A stretch of DNA of 64,000 nucleotides from Claveliimonas acetigenes (GCF_025567385.1 NZ_JAOQJU010000010.1:1-64000), one strand, 5' to 3'; counted from the first letter of the stretch, positions 8,804-16,511 are shown. Notes: generated by a model not told the origin, from the sequence alone. Numbers and translations: made by a program.

Positions 8804-9276
8804 CAGCTTCCACCTCCCAACAATTCCTCCATCTCATCTGCTGGTGCGGAATCCCCTCCGCCTGCAATAATCCTGCTTCTTGCCGAAGGCGTCAGTCCGA
8901 ACTGCTCCGCAAGCCGGAGCATAATCTTACTATAAGTCTGTGCCTGTGCCACCTGTGGAACCTGCTGCCAGTATCCTGACGGGGTTTTCACAATGGAACC
9001 ATGCTGCGTGATAAATTCCTCCGCCTCCTTGTATCTGGCATACGCCTGACAATAAGCTGCAAACGATGCCATGTCCAGTTCTGTCAGCACTCCAAGCTGC
9101 TCCAGCTGTTTAGACAGCCGCCGCCATTCTTTTTTTGCCTCCGGCTCCAGCCACTTCGGGCAGGATGGTGCCTTTTTGACAGGTTTCGGTTCTTTCGCAT
9201 TCAATGGGCGCTTGCCCGGATTTCCTTCTAATTCTTTAATCGCAGTCGGAGTCGGTTTCCTTCCCCTTGTCGCCAT
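8803..9276 (-). CDS. terS: terminase small subunit, P27 family
   Basis: 157 residues. Starts MATRGRKPTPTAIKELEGNP, the hallmark N-terminus of the P27-type small terminase, which recognises the packaging site and regulates TerL. ATG at 9276 has AAGGAGG eight bases upstream, whereas the extended frame to 9312 lacks a ribosome site. Unlike many relatives there is no HNH gene directly upstream; the phage HNH gene at 25903-26268 is 16.6 kb away, separated by the accessory block. Confidence 0.92.
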   Translation of the reverse strand: MATRGRKPTPTAIKELEGNPGKRPLNAKEPKPVKKAPSCPKWLEPEAKKEWRRLSKQLEQLGVLTELDMASFAAYCQAYARYKEAEEFITQHGSIVKTPSGYWQQVPQVAQAQTYSKIMLRLAEQFGLTPSARSRIIAGGGDSAPADEMEELLGGGS

Positions 9277-9371
9277 ATGGCATCCCTCCTTTCCTCCAAA
9301 ATGGGCAAACAAAAAGGACCTCCGAAGAAGCCCTTAAGTAAAATCAATCTATATAAAAACGGGGATAACGA

Positions 9372-9395
9372 GGCACAGCCCCTTGGGGTTATGCC
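9372..9395. terminator. stem-loop upstream of terS
   Basis: GGCACAGCCCC at 9372-9382 pairs with GGGGTTATGCC at 9385-9395 (two G-T wobbles). It lies between the last accessory gene and TerS. A related ACAGCCCCTTT hairpin follows the genes at 9957 and 10512, so this is a recurring intergenic stem, perhaps a terminator or processing site. No strong T-run follows. Confidence 0.4.
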
Positions 9396-9413
9396 TGTAG
9401 TTTCGTTGTAATT

Positions 9414-9785
9414 TTAAAGTTCGGTTTTTTCGCCGGTCAGGACATTGACCACCGTGGTTCCTTTTCCAAAAGCAGCCTGCATCTCCATGCGCTCCTCTTC
9501 GGAAACCGGCCTTGCGCTCTTCCGATATTCCGCAAGGGATTTGGAAACCTCTTTGTCCCTGGCCGCTGTGGTTGCTTCCACACTGACCTTGTCAGTGACC
9601 ATTGCCAGCTTTTCCAGCATGTCGCTCATCAGCACCCTGCCGATACAGTTGCGGGCAACCCCGTTCTCATCAATGGTAATCTTGCCGGCCTGCAGGTCCT
9701 CTCTGACCTTTTCCAGTTCTTTCTCTGCTGCTCTTTTCCAATATGCTCCAAGTGCTCCGCTCAGTTCCTTTTGAAATCTTGTCAT
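9414..9785 (-). CDS. hypothetical accessory protein, 123 aa
   Basis: Not recognised. A mostly helical, charged protein (MTRFQKELSGALGAYWKRAA at the start) ending in GKGTTVVNVLTGEKTEL. Start at 9785 chosen from the GGAGG nine bases upstream; the longer open frame to 9953 runs through the conserved intergenic dyad and leader and is not coding. First gene upstream of TerS and one of five that share the CTACCGAAAGGGAAAACA leader, so probably co-regulated with the other small genes. Confidence 0.75.
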   Translation of the reverse strand: MTRFQKELSGALGAYWKRAAEKELEKVREDLQAGKITIDENGVARNCIGRVLMSDMLEKLAMVTDKVSVEATTAARDKEVSKSLAEYRKSARPVSEEERMEMQAAFGKGTTVVNVLTGEKTEL

Positions 9786-9870
9786 CGCTGTTTCCTCCGT
9801 TCTTTCTGTTTTCCCTTTCGGTAGGTACATATTACCTCTGGTTCTGCACATTATCCAGTCAATTCTGAGC

Positions 9871-9912
9871 CATAAATGTACCAAAGATACGGGAAGAAAA
9901 TTGTCCATTTTA
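9871..9912. promoter_or_regulatory. dyad operator-like element 1
   Basis: CATAAATGTACCAAA at 9871-9885 faces TTGTCCATTTTA at 9901-9912. One of about 11 related inverted pairs, 35-45 bp long, in this phage. Downstream on the minus strand follow TTGACTGGATAAT and the conserved leader of the 9414-9785 gene. Confidence 0.6.
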
Positions 9913-9956
9913 CTACGAGGGACAGCCCCTTTCTGGGCATATGCCTGCAACAATGT

Positions 9957-10337
9957 TTATGCATTTATCTGTTTCCATGCATCATATTCATCTTCAAGTT
10001 CTGCCTCCTCAATAATCTGGTAGATGCTGCTGAAGCGCTCCCTCTGGCGCTCCGTTTCCTCTTCCGTGTACCCATCCCCATCCTTCATCATCAGATAGCC
10101 ATCCAGCTCCGCTTTCGCCCGGAAGAAAACCAGTTCCTTCAGTTTTGCTGATTCCTGATCCGTGCGAAGACCGACTCTTTTTTCCTCAATGGCGTCATTC
10201 AGCCTCGTAAACTCTGACCATTCAAATGCTGTGTCCTTCTTGATTGTGATTTCCATTCCTTTCAGGTCATATTCATTTGACGCTGCTTTGATCTTTGTAA
10301 GGTAAACCTGCGCCTTCCTGCTCATTCTTTTTGCCAT
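9957..10337 (-). CDS. hypothetical accessory protein, 126 aa
   Basis: Not recognised. Highly charged and helical, with a likely coiled-coil between residues 40 and 115 (TDQESAKLKELVFFRAKAEL, then TEEETERQRERFSSIYQIIE). No enzyme motif. It starts MAKRMSRKAQVYLTKIKAAS at the ATG at 10337, after the shared leader and a weak GGAG. Belongs to the array of single small genes each preceded by a dyad element. Confidence 0.75.
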   Translation of the reverse strand: MAKRMSRKAQVYLTKIKAASNEYDLKGMEITIKKDTAFEWSEFTRLNDAIEEKRVGLRTDQESAKLKELVFFRAKAELDGYLMMKDGDGYTEEETERQRERFSSIYQIIEEAELEDEYDAWKQINA

Positions 10338-10423
10338 GTCCGTTTTCTCCGTTTTTCTTTGTTTTCCCTTTCGGTAGTAGCATATTACCTCTGAAACACA
10401 TGATTATCCAGTCAATTCTGCTC

Positions 10424-10464
10424 CATAAATGTACCAAAGATAAAGAAGAAAATTGTCTGTTTTA
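10424..10464. promoter_or_regulatory. dyad operator-like element 2
   Basis: CATAAATGTACCAAAGA at 10424-10440 faces TTGTCTGTTTTA at 10453-10464. Same layout as element 1, with TTGACTGGATAATCATG and then AGAGGTAATAT downstream on the minus strand. A hairpin with GAAACAG/CTGTTTC arms follows at about 10470-10498. Confidence 0.6.
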
Positions 10465-10511
10465 CTACGAGAAACAGCCCCTTTCCGGGTACTGTTTCAT
10501 TGGTGGAAAAT

Positions 10512-10748
10512 TTAGTTGTATTCCTTCATCAAAAGGGCAACTGCCGTCCGTGTTGCTTCATCTTCCGGTTCCAGGTCCCATCCCCTGTCATAATTGCAGG
10601 TAAATTCCCCTTCCCTGCGGATCGTCAATTTGGAAATCCGCCCGCCTTCAATACCAAAACGGCTCGGTTCGTCAAAGTATTTCATCTTATAATGGCAGGC
10701 CACCATTTTTCCGTTTTCCTGAATCCCAATCGTTCCTTCTGCTAACAT
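10512..10748 (-). CDS. hypothetical accessory protein, 78 aa
   Basis: Starts MLAEGTIGIQENGKMVACHY. The phrase YFDEPSRFGIEGGRISKLTI with a following DRGW resembles small Firmicute phage and plasmid proteins of the DUF7678 kind, though I cannot verify the match. Function unknown. ATG at 10748 is preceded by GGAGG; the longer frame to 10796 overlaps the upstream gene and lacks a site. Confidence 0.7.
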   Translation of the reverse strand: MLAEGTIGIQENGKMVACHYKMKYFDEPSRFGIEGGRISKLTIRREGEFTCNYDRGWDLEPEDEATRTAVALLMKEYN

Positions 10749-10768
10749 TACGCTGCCTCCGTTTCCTC

Positions 10769-11092
10769 TCATGCCCTCTCGACATCCACCAGCCATCCCA
10801 CTGTCTTGTGGAAGGCTCCGGTTGCCTTTTCCAAAACGCTGCTCTCCTCGTCAATGAAATGCAGGCGCCTGCCAACTTTGATAAACCTTGCTTCCTCGTA
10901 ACCCGGAATGTCTGTCCGGTAAATGTATGCCTTGCGGCTCTCGCCGTCATAACTTTTTCCATCCCAACCGTTGAAAGTAAATTCGATGCGCTCCTTTGTT
11001 TTGGTAAAATGAGCTTCAAAATCTGCTCTTGTGATCGCCGTATTGTAATTTCTAAGGTCGAGCTCATTTCTCAGTGTGTAAATGTTTTTCAT
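10769..11092 (-). CDS. hypothetical accessory protein, 107 aa
   Basis: Begins MKNIYTLRNELDLRNYNTAI. The middle (GWDGKSYDGESRKAYIYRTD) looks like a small beta-rich domain, and the end (EKATGAFHKTVGWLVDVERA) is helical. Not recognised. True start at 11092 follows GGAGG and the shared leader; the open frame further up reads through the intergenic dyad. The gene upstream (11268) encodes a zinc-ribbon protein. Confidence 0.72.
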   Translation of the reverse strand: MKNIYTLRNELDLRNYNTAITRADFEAHFTKTKERIEFTFNGWDGKSYDGESRKAYIYRTDIPGYEEARFIKVGRRLHFIDEESSVLEKATGAFHKTVGWLVDVERA

Positions 11093-11177
11093 GCTGTAAT
11101 CCTCCGTTTTCTTTGTTTTCCCTTTCGGTAGTGACATGTTCGCTCTGTTTCGCACATATAGCAAGTCAATTCTGCGC

Positions 11178-11219
11178 CGTAAATGTACCAAAGATACGGA
11201 GGGGAAATTGTGTATATTA
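11178..11219. promoter_or_regulatory. dyad operator-like element 3
   Basis: CGTAAATGTACCAAAG at 11178-11193 faces TTGTGTATATTA at 11208-11219, one of the better-matching pairs. On the minus strand it is followed by TTGACTTGCTATATGTGC, AGAGCGAACATG and the leader of the 10769-11092 gene. Confidence 0.65.
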
Positions 11220-11267
11220 CAGCAGCCTTGAATTTTCCCTATGGAATCTTCCGGACCTTGGACTTGA

Positions 11268-11549
11268 TCATTCTTCCCCGATCCCCTCATAATAAACATC
11301 TTCGCAGTCACAGCTTATCATCTGCATCCCGCAGACCGGGCAGCGCTCTATATCACATCCGAAATGGTGGAAGAAGCCTTTCATCGCACCGCAGTCACCG
11401 CAGCGTTCCCCTTCTTCCATGGATGGGTTAAAATCCCGCGCATCCCCGGCCTTGATCCTTGGGTATACTTTACCGTTAATGTGTACCGTGCCGATGGCGC
11501 ATCCCTGCGCCGTCAGCATCTCCTGTTTGCATATTCTGCATCCTGCCAT
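11268..11549 (-). CDS. zinc-ribbon-like small protein, 93 aa
   Basis: Four paired-cysteine knuckles are visible: CRICKQEM near residue 4, RCGDCGAM near 49, GCDIERCPVCGM near 64 and SCDCED near 79, enough for two zinc sites. No catalytic residues seen. Such small ribbon proteins in phages are often nucleic-acid or protein adaptors. The ORF directly precedes the dyad-3 intergenic region. Start at 11549 is the first ATG and has GGAGG upstream. Confidence 0.75.
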   Translation of the reverse strand: MAGCRICKQEMLTAQGCAIGTVHINGKVYPRIKAGDARDFNPSMEEGERCGDCGAMKGFFHHFGCDIERCPVCGMQMISCDCEDVYYEGIGEE

Positions 11550-11564
11550 AATCCGTGTCCTCCC

Positions 11565-11840
11565 CTACTTTGCTTTTTCCATGCACCATGCGATGGCATG
11601 ACCGCCATCCTCGAAAGCGTCCTCTGCCGCTTCTACCAGGTTCAGCCTGCATTCGATATCCGCCAGTCCTGTTTCCTCCGGGGTTTCGATGAACTCGTAA
11701 ACCGCTGCAGCGAATCCCTTCCAGCCAATGTCTGTCACGAGAACCTGCTCCCCATATTTTAATACCGCGCCGTAGGAGCTGACCTTCATCTGCAGGTTCT
11801 CCATGTTAGTGGTCTCTTCAAACTTGTAAAATGCTTTCAT
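11565..11840 (-). CDS. hypothetical accessory protein, 91 aa
   Basis: Starts MKAFYKFEETTNMENLQMKV. It has a beta-rich N-terminus and an acidic helical C-terminus (LNLVEAAEDAFEDGGHAIAW). No family recognised. ATG at 11840 follows AAGGA and the shared CTACCGAAAGGG leader. Its opening resembles the MKNIY... opening of the 10769-11092 gene, perhaps distant paralogy, but this is only a visual impression. Confidence 0.7.
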   Translation of the reverse strand: MKAFYKFEETTNMENLQMKVSSYGAVLKYGEQVLVTDIGWKGFAAAVYEFIETPEETGLADIECRLNLVEAAEDAFEDGGHAIAWCMEKAK

Positions 11841-11924
11841 GTTGTAATCCTTCGTTTTCTTTGTTTTCCCTTTCGGTAGTGACATATTCGCTCTGTTTCG
11901 CACATATAGCAAGCAGATTATCCG

Positions 11925-11966
11925 AATATACCGCACAAAGATATGGATGGGTATTTGTGTATTTTA
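11925..11966. promoter_or_regulatory. dyad operator-like element 4
   Basis: AATATACCGCACAAAG at 11925-11940 faces TTGTGTATTTTA at 11955-11966, overlapping the end of the 11964 gene. The left half is the most divergent of the set. The leader of the 11565-11840 gene follows on the minus strand. Confidence 0.5.
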
Positions 11967-12155
11967 TTCCCCGTTTTCCTGCTCCTGCAGGATTTTGTCA
12001 ACGGCCTCCTTCGCCGCTTTTTCTGCGTTATCGTCAAAGAAATAGGCTGCATCGCTCCGAGCCACCGCTTTGTTTTCCGAATCGTATACGTCAAAATCAA
12101 ATCCCATCTCCCGATTGTTCCAGCCAACTGCTATGTAGTAACCCTTATATTCCAC
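11964..12155 (-). CDS. hypothetical accessory protein, 63 aa, GTG start
   Basis: Begins (V/M)EYKGYYIAVGWNNREMGFD. A small protein with a beta-sheet half and a helical acidic C-terminus (NAEKAAKEAVDKILQEQENG). This pattern recalls small phage and plasmid proteins of unknown function that pair an antiparallel sheet with one helix. Chosen start is the GTG at 12155, because AGGAGG lies seven bases upstream; an ATG at 12230 lacks a site. Confidence 0.65.
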   Translation of the reverse strand: MEYKGYYIAVGWNNREMGFDFDVYDSENKAVARSDAAYFFDDNAEKAAKEAVDKILQEQENGE

Positions 12156-12292
12156 TGCTTTGCCCTCCTGCTTTCTGTTCTCCCCGCAGTGCCCGCCACA
12201 GCCGCCCGTGTCCGCATTTTTACCGGGCATCCGGGGGATTTTCCGGCGGCAGCCTTCAGGGGCTTACCGCCCCTTTTCCGGCCGATTACGCC

Positions 12293-12757
12293 TTATTTAT
12301 CCTCTGCATCCCCGATGGAAAAAAGGTAGCCATGGGCTTTCTCGTATTCGTCGCTCATAAATGCTTTGTGGCGGCCGTTGATCTCCACCAGCCCCTCCAG
12401 CCTGCATCCATTCTGTGTGAAAAGCCATGCGGTTTCCACCGCCGAAGACCAGGTGGAGGAAAAGGTAAATTTTTCAATGCCGTATTCCCGGAGGTTTCCG
12501 ATCAATGCCGGTACCTGATCATCCCAGATGGTATCGTTTAAATCGATGTACGCATTGCCCCGTTCCTGTGCCTCGCTGTAAAGCCGGTAGATTCTCGCGT
12601 AGGGATTTCCCTTTCCTGCAATCTGCTCCTCCAGCTCATGGTAGGCGTTCCGTGCAGCTTCCTGTCCTTCCGTATTTCCTGCCTTTTCTGCCTCGTGGTA
12701 CTGTGCCTTGATCGCCGTCTCCTGTGCGTATTCTTCTGCAAAATTGTTTTTCTTCAT
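12293..12757 (-). CDS. hypothetical accessory protein, 154 aa
   Basis: Starts MKKNNFAEEYAQETAIKAQY, with a long N-terminal helix of about 60 residues followed by an alpha/beta part (IGNLREYGIEKFTFSSTWSS, then WLFTQNGCRLEGLVEINGRH). The second part resembles small phage proteins found beside DUF6900-like genes. Function unknown. Start at 12757 follows AGGAGG. Separated from its neighbours by a 200-bp element-bearing gap upstream. Confidence 0.75.
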   Translation of the reverse strand: MKKNNFAEEYAQETAIKAQYHEAEKAGNTEGQEAARNAYHELEEQIAGKGNPYARIYRLYSEAQERGNAYIDLNDTIWDDQVPALIGNLREYGIEKFTFSSTWSSAVETAWLFTQNGCRLEGLVEINGRHKAFMSDEYEKAHGYLFSIGDAEDK

Positions 12758-12847
12758 ATTCTGTGTCCTCCTTGATTTTGGGGTTGTTCCCCTTTGGTGT
12801 GACACATCTTACCGTCATGTGCCCGGAATAGCAACTACTATCGGAGC

Positions 12848-12891
12848 CATAATGTACACAATCATTTCAACGAAAAACTGTGCATTTTATG
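12848..12891. promoter_or_regulatory. dyad operator-like element 5
   Basis: CATAATGTACACA at 12848-12860 faces CTGTGCATTTTATG at 12878-12891. Upstream of the 12293-12757 gene, with TTGCTATTCCGGGCACATGAC and then GGTAAGATG between the dyad and the start codon. Confidence 0.6.
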
Positions 12892-12957
12892 GCATCAAGC
12901 AGGCACGAGCAAAAGGCCGGCCGTGCCAGCCCCTTGCCCCTGCCTGTTTTCCGGTAT

Positions 12958-13413
12958 TTATTTTGTGACTGTCAGGTAGCTGATGTTTCCCATGCGGTCT
13001 GTGCCCTTCAGCCTGATCTTGGTATCCGTTTCCCTTTGGAGAGTAAATTTTCTAAAAAGTTTCAGCCTGCCAAGGTTCCTGACCAGTTCTGCCCCCGTCC
13101 GGCTGTCCTCAACCGCATCCGTGAAAGTTGCAATGTCGCAGTCACCAGTGTACCAAAGGTTGCTTAAGCTCTCCGGAATCCCGTCTGCCGTTGTCAGGGA
13201 TATTTTCCTGCCGCTACGTTTGTTCTGGCTGCTTTCTTTCCCAAGTTCGTAAGCCGCCGTCAATGCTGCCTTGATGCTCCAGACGGAAACATCCAGAAAA
13301 TCCTCGCTGTCATTGTCGCGGGTTTCCAAATCCCCTCTGGCCTCAACCGGGTAAATGTGTTTCCTTGCGATCTCCACCAGGCTTTCCAGTTCCTTTTTGC
13401 TTAATTCCTTCAT
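12958..13413 (-). CDS. DUF6900-like protein, 151 aa
   Basis: N-terminal third has ELSKKELESLVEIARKHIYP and LETRDNDSEDFLDVSVWSIK, followed by AALTAAYELGKES, the pattern I associate with DUF6900, a small domain common in Firmicute mobile elements. The C-terminal part is beta-rich (TDTKIRLKGTDRMGNISYLT). Function of the family is unknown. Start at 13413 follows GGAGG and the shared leader. Confidence 0.7.
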   Translation of the reverse strand: MKELSKKELESLVEIARKHIYPVEARGDLETRDNDSEDFLDVSVWSIKAALTAAYELGKESSQNKRSGRKISLTTADGIPESLSNLWYTGDCDIATFTDAVEDSRTGAELVRNLGRLKLFRKFTLQRETDTKIRLKGTDRMGNISYLTVTK

Positions 13414-13498
13414 GTGTGTTTCCTCCGTTTTCTTTGTTTTCCCTTTCGGTAGTGACATATTCGCTCTAAAAACATATATTATCAAGTCCATGCTGAAC

Positions 13499-13543
13499 CA
13501 TAATGTACACAAAGATTTCTGGCGGAAACTGTGCATCATTTAT
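13499..13543. promoter_or_regulatory. dyad operator-like element 6
   Basis: CATAATGTACACAAAG at 13499-13514 faces CTGTGCATCATTTAT at 13529-13543. Followed on the minus strand by TTGATAATATATG, AGAGCGAATATG and the leader of the 12958-13413 gene. Confidence 0.65.
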
Positions 13544-13564
13544 ACAGGAAAAGAATATAAAAAA

Positions 13565-14107
13565 CTAATCCTCATCCGTGAAATCCTCATTTTCTTTCAT
13601 AAATAATTCATAGTATCGTTCATCCAGTTTATGCCTTAAAAGGCATATTGGCAGGCAGCACCGCATTTCATGCACCGCCTCCAGGTCATCCCACAATCCG
13701 CTTTTTTTCAGGTAACCAATGCATTCTGCCTCCGCATCAGACTCCATTTTTCTCAGACATTTTTCTCTCTTCCGGTAAATCACTGCGAACTTCTGGATTT
13801 TCTCTGAAGTTTCCCCGCCTATCTTCCATTTCCTGTACTCCAGTTCTGTATCAGTTCTTCCTGCTTTCTTCACCAGCTCATGGTAGCGGCCGTAAAGATA
13901 AATCCGGTAATGGCAACTTGGAAGAATGCTGATGATATTCAGTGTGGCGTCAGTATCATCCTGCAAATGTTCCCGCTCTAAATAGGCCTCTGTCTCCTTT
14001 GCTATCTTCCTCATCCGTTTTGAGTTTTTTTCAAAATGGCGTTCGTAATCTTCCTTAAATTTCAACGCCCGCTTTCTGGCAGACTCCTCTATCCGGTATT
14101 CCGACAT
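13565..14107 (-). CDS. hypothetical helical protein, 180 aa
   Basis: Not recognised. Predominantly helical, rich in Lys, Arg and Glu: MSEYRIEESARKRALKFKED, then ERHFEKNSKRMRKIAKETEA; a hydrophobic Cys-rich patch (CCLPICLLRH) near residue 150, and an acidic tail. Its downstream partner overlaps the dyad-6 zone. The ATG at 14107 has GGAGG upstream. No motif suggests an enzyme. Confidence 0.7.
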   Translation of the reverse strand: MSEYRIEESARKRALKFKEDYERHFEKNSKRMRKIAKETEAYLEREHLQDDTDATLNIISILPSCHYRIYLYGRYHELVKKAGRTDTELEYRKWKIGGETSEKIQKFAVIYRKREKCLRKMESDAEAECIGYLKKSGLWDDLEAVHEMRCCLPICLLRHKLDERYYELFMKENEDFTDED

Positions 14108-14180
14108 ATCTGCGCCCTCCTTTTCTTATGGTACGTGCATATTACCGTCATTTCCACAGAATGGCAAGCAAGTCTGGCAC

Positions 14181-14225
14181 CATATATGTACCAGACATGC
14201 CGGTAAAAGATTGTGTACATTATTA
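14181..14225. promoter_or_regulatory. dyad operator-like element 7
   Basis: CATATATGTACCAGA at 14181-14195 faces TTGTGTACATTATTA at 14211-14225, the best right half. On the plus side it is followed by CTTGATAAAACTCACTTTCA and GAGCGAATATAC, and on the minus side by GGTAATATGCACG, so promoter-like arms flank it in both directions. Confidence 0.65.
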
Positions 14226-14316
14226 TTCGGAATCCGCTTGATAAAACTCACTTTCAGAGCGAATATACGGTAAACTGGAGAGGGGTGCCGGGTTATTACC
14301 GGCCCTGTTTTCTTTT

Positions 14317-14532
14317 TTAGGTAAAATCCACCATATGGGATGTCCTGCATATACGCTTGTAGCGGCACCCTTTCAGGGCATCCTTATTTCTGTGCCGGAC
14401 TTTTCGGTTCAGGCGTTTCTTATTGAGAGCGGTTCCTCTTTTCAGCTCACCCCTCATACTGTACACACCGCTGCCCCTGTTCCACTTGTTCCTTTTTATC
14501 CGTGCCGTTCCCGGCATTGGCTCCTGCATCAT
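14317..14532 (-). CDS. small basic protein, 71 aa
   Basis: Very basic: KKRLNRKVRHRNKDALKGCR, then YKRICRTSHMVDFT at the end. Small proteins with this arrangement, ending in a DFT-type tail, occur in Firmicute phages and plasmids, but no function is established. ATG codons at 14532 and 14529 both follow AGGAGG. It lies 9 bases after the 14542 gene and probably shares its transcript. Confidence 0.65.
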   Translation of the reverse strand: MMQEPMPGTARIKRNKWNRGSGVYSMRGELKRGTALNKKRLNRKVRHRNKDALKGCRYKRICRTSHMVDFT

Positions 14533-14541
14533 GGCTGCCTC

Positions 14542-14739
14542 CTATCCCAGTGAAGCGGTCGCATCTTCCTTTGACCGGAACATTCGGGACGGGGAAGCGT
14601 TGATATGGCTTCCCGTCCGGCTTTCCAGAAAATAAAACCTGCCATCGAAGGAAAGAACCTTATATTCCATTGACTGCCGCTTTTTCTTATTGGTGATCAC
14701 AAAACAGGTATCCCCCGTTTTCCATATTTTAGATTTCAT
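14542..14739 (-). CDS. hypothetical small protein, 65 aa
   Basis: MKSKIWKTGDTCFVITNKKK, then an all-beta pattern with VLSFDGRFYFLESRTG. Probably a small SH3-like or cold-shock-sized barrel, but this is only inferred from alternation of residues. The ATG at 14739 is about eleven bases after AGGAGG and overlaps the stop of the preceding gene; the ORF could also begin at 14748 or 14769. Confidence 0.6.
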   Translation of the reverse strand: MKSKIWKTGDTCFVITNKKKRQSMEYKVLSFDGRFYFLESRTGSHINASPSRMFRSKEDATASLG

Positions 14740-14929
14740 CCTGTTCATATCCTCCTTCCACCCATACAAACTGCATCCGCGTCTTTGTCCGGGCCTTCTT
14801 TTTCAAATTCCGTTTCCAACGGCGGATTGTAACTGCCCTGCAATGGTTCCTGGACCAACAGTAATCATCCAGTATGTATCTGCCGCCATGCTCGCGTTCT
14901 CCGTAAGCAGGCATTTTTCTGTGGCTCAT
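14729..14929 (-). CDS. small basic protein, 66 aa
   Basis: MSHRKMPAYGEREHGGRYIL at the start and WKRNLKKKARTKTRMQFVWV near the end. The long open frame that contains it extends to 15217, but that part overlaps the DUF4314 gene and is its shadow. ATG at 14929 overlaps the TGA of the upstream gene (ATGA), supporting translational coupling. Very basic C-terminus suggests nucleic acid binding; no family recognised. Confidence 0.55.
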   Translation of the reverse strand: MSHRKMPAYGEREHGGRYILDDYCWSRNHCRAVTIRRWKRNLKKKARTKTRMQFVWVEGGYEQDEI

Positions 14930-15375
14930 TTTCCTCTCTCCTTCCATGCCTCCCATGTAAACAACGGTTTCTTCTCTGACATCCCTGCATCCTCCAGCGC
15001 TTCCTCCGTTCCACACAGATCGCATACAATGAGGTGCGCCCTCCGGCTGACTGCATGGTGCTCCAAATGCGGCATGGGGCTGCCGCAGCGCGGGCAGCTC
15101 CCTCCGGCCTGTGTTTTCCCGTATCCGTCCAGAAATTCTTTTACTATCGCATCTGTGTCGATGCGGTGGCAGGCATCCTCCCCATAGACCACGCGCAGGC
15201 TTCCGCCCGTGCGCCATGCAACTTTGATACTTCCCGTATCATCCACTGACTTCACGGTTCCGTGTGTCCCCACCGGAGGAGCCTGCACATCCTCCATCCG
15301 GTCAAGCACCACCTCACAGCCGACAGGATAATCCTTTCTGATTTTCTCCACGATTTTTCTCTTTGGGAATCCCAT
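14926..15375 (-). CDS. DUF4314 domain protein with zinc-ribbon tail, 149 aa
   Basis: Residues ~8-65 (IVEKIRKDYPVGCEVVLDRM, TVKSVDDTGSIKVAW, GEDACHRI) match the DUF4314 pattern, a small barrel common in Firmicute phages and conjugative elements. Residues ~93-125 hold CPRCGSPMPHLEHH and LIVCDLCGTEE, a two-knuckle zinc ribbon. Start at 15375 has GGAGG seven bases upstream and directly abuts the stop of the RHH gene upstream. Function unknown. Confidence 0.8.
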   Translation of the reverse strand: MGFPKRKIVEKIRKDYPVGCEVVLDRMEDVQAPPVGTHGTVKSVDDTGSIKVAWRTGGSLRVVYGEDACHRIDTDAIVKEFLDGYGKTQAGGSCPRCGSPMPHLEHHAVSRRAHLIVCDLCGTEEALEDAGMSEKKPLFTWEAWKERGK

Positions 15376-15377
15376 GC

Positions 15378-16013
15378 TCACACCTCCGAATCATCACAGT
15401 CTGTCATTCCCATCATCAGTTTCATGTAAATATTTGTGTAGCGTTCTTTCTCACTGCCCTCGCAGGCTGCCATTGCCCGCAGGAAGAACTGCTTCGCCAG
15501 CTCACGGCTCTTCCAGATATCCTCTGTATCATAGCAGACGGTACGGACCGTTTCTGTACCACATTCGATGTCTGTCAGAAGCTGCCACACCCCATCCCGC
15601 AGATGTGCCGATAGGACGCTCTGCGGCAACAGTTCCTCCGCAGGAGCATCCCGGAAATCCTCCCTGCATCCGGGATGGGCCTTTACCATTTGTCCGGAGA
15701 GGAGCCGTTCTGTCTGCGCTTTATCCAAATCCACATACCCTCCCGGTGTCATCATGGATATCCTGTCATCCGTATGCCTGCCAAGGAACTCCCGCACGGA
15801 AATCTGGTATGGCTGATCCGGCTTTAAATTTCCTTCCTGAAACAATCCCTCCAGAAATTTTTCTGCCGCCGTAACATATTTTTCTACTGCCTCTTCGATC
15901 AGGCTGTTCCTGGAAACCCTGCGCCCTTCCTGCTGGCTCCGCTCCCTGCGGATGATTTCCAGTTCATCCAGCATGGCCTCCGGCAGCTTAATATTCAAAT
16001 TCTTTTTCCCCAT
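15378..16013 (-). CDS. ribbon-helix-helix regulator-like protein, 211 aa
   Basis: N-terminal 50 residues (NLNIKLPEAMLDELEIIRRE, then RRVSRNSLIEEAVEKYV) have the beta-helix-helix pattern of RHH DNA-binding proteins. The remainder (FLGRHTDDRISMMTPGGYVD, then YDTEDIWKSRELAKQFFLRA) is not recognised and may sense a ligand or partner. As the most obvious DNA-binding protein within the small-gene array it is one candidate for the dyad elements, but that is only a suggestion. Confidence 0.7.
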   Translation of the reverse strand: MGKKNLNIKLPEAMLDELEIIRRERSQQEGRRVSRNSLIEEAVEKYVTAAEKFLEGLFQEGNLKPDQPYQISVREFLGRHTDDRISMMTPGGYVDLDKAQTERLLSGQMVKAHPGCREDFRDAPAEELLPQSVLSAHLRDGVWQLLTDIECGTETVRTVCYDTEDIWKSRELAKQFFLRAMAACEGSEKERYTNIYMKLMMGMTDCDDSEV

Positions 16014-16016
16014 TTG

Positions 16017-16511
16017 CTACCCCCTGCAATCGTCCTGATATCCGTTCAAAAATACTCTGGCTGTACGTTTTCCAACGCTGTCCACAAGTGCCTGCTCCAG
16101 GATTGCTTTATCAAACCCGAAGTCCTCATAACCGTCTGCCAGCACCTTGTAGTAATAGCCTGTTGGACTGGCGAGGCGGCGGCGTTCATCCATGATATAG
16201 ACCATTGCGGTCAGTTCCTGGCTGGCATCCGTTCCGGTCATTTGGACTGTCAATGTCAAATCCTTTTTGTAGTAAAAGTTGGGATAGCCCTCATAGCGGT
16301 CAAGGTTTTTTTCGTCACTGGGGGAAATCTCCCAGATGAGTACTGGCACCTTTTTTCCTTCCCTCTGTTCAATGGTGGCGCAGCCCTTAAAAAGCAGCGC
16401 GTAATCCTCAATGACCGCAGTCCCGATGACTTTCACATCCGGGCAGCGGCAGACCATCTGTTCCACCGATAAGTTGCTCCCGTATGCTATGTAGTATTTT
16501 TTCCTGCCCAT
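16017..16511 (-). CDS. gamma-glutamylcyclotransferase-like (AIG2 family) protein 1
   Basis: 164 residues. Residues 6-15 hold the YIAYGSNL signature of the GGCT/AIG2 fold, followed by VIGTAVIEDYALLFKGCATI and the family motif LDRYEGYPNFYYKK near residue 80. These enzymes cyclise gamma-glutamyl amides to 5-oxoproline and a free amine. A second copy lies upstream (16636) and an amidoligase at 17527. Together they suggest making and breaking of gamma-glutamyl linkages. Substrate unknown. Confidence 0.88.
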   Translation of the reverse strand: MGRKKYYIAYGSNLSVEQMVCRCPDVKVIGTAVIEDYALLFKGCATIEQREGKKVPVLIWEISPSDEKNLDRYEGYPNFYYKKDLTLTVQMTGTDASQELTAMVYIMDERRRLASPTGYYYKVLADGYEDFGFDKAILEQALVDSVGKRTARVFLNGYQDDCRG

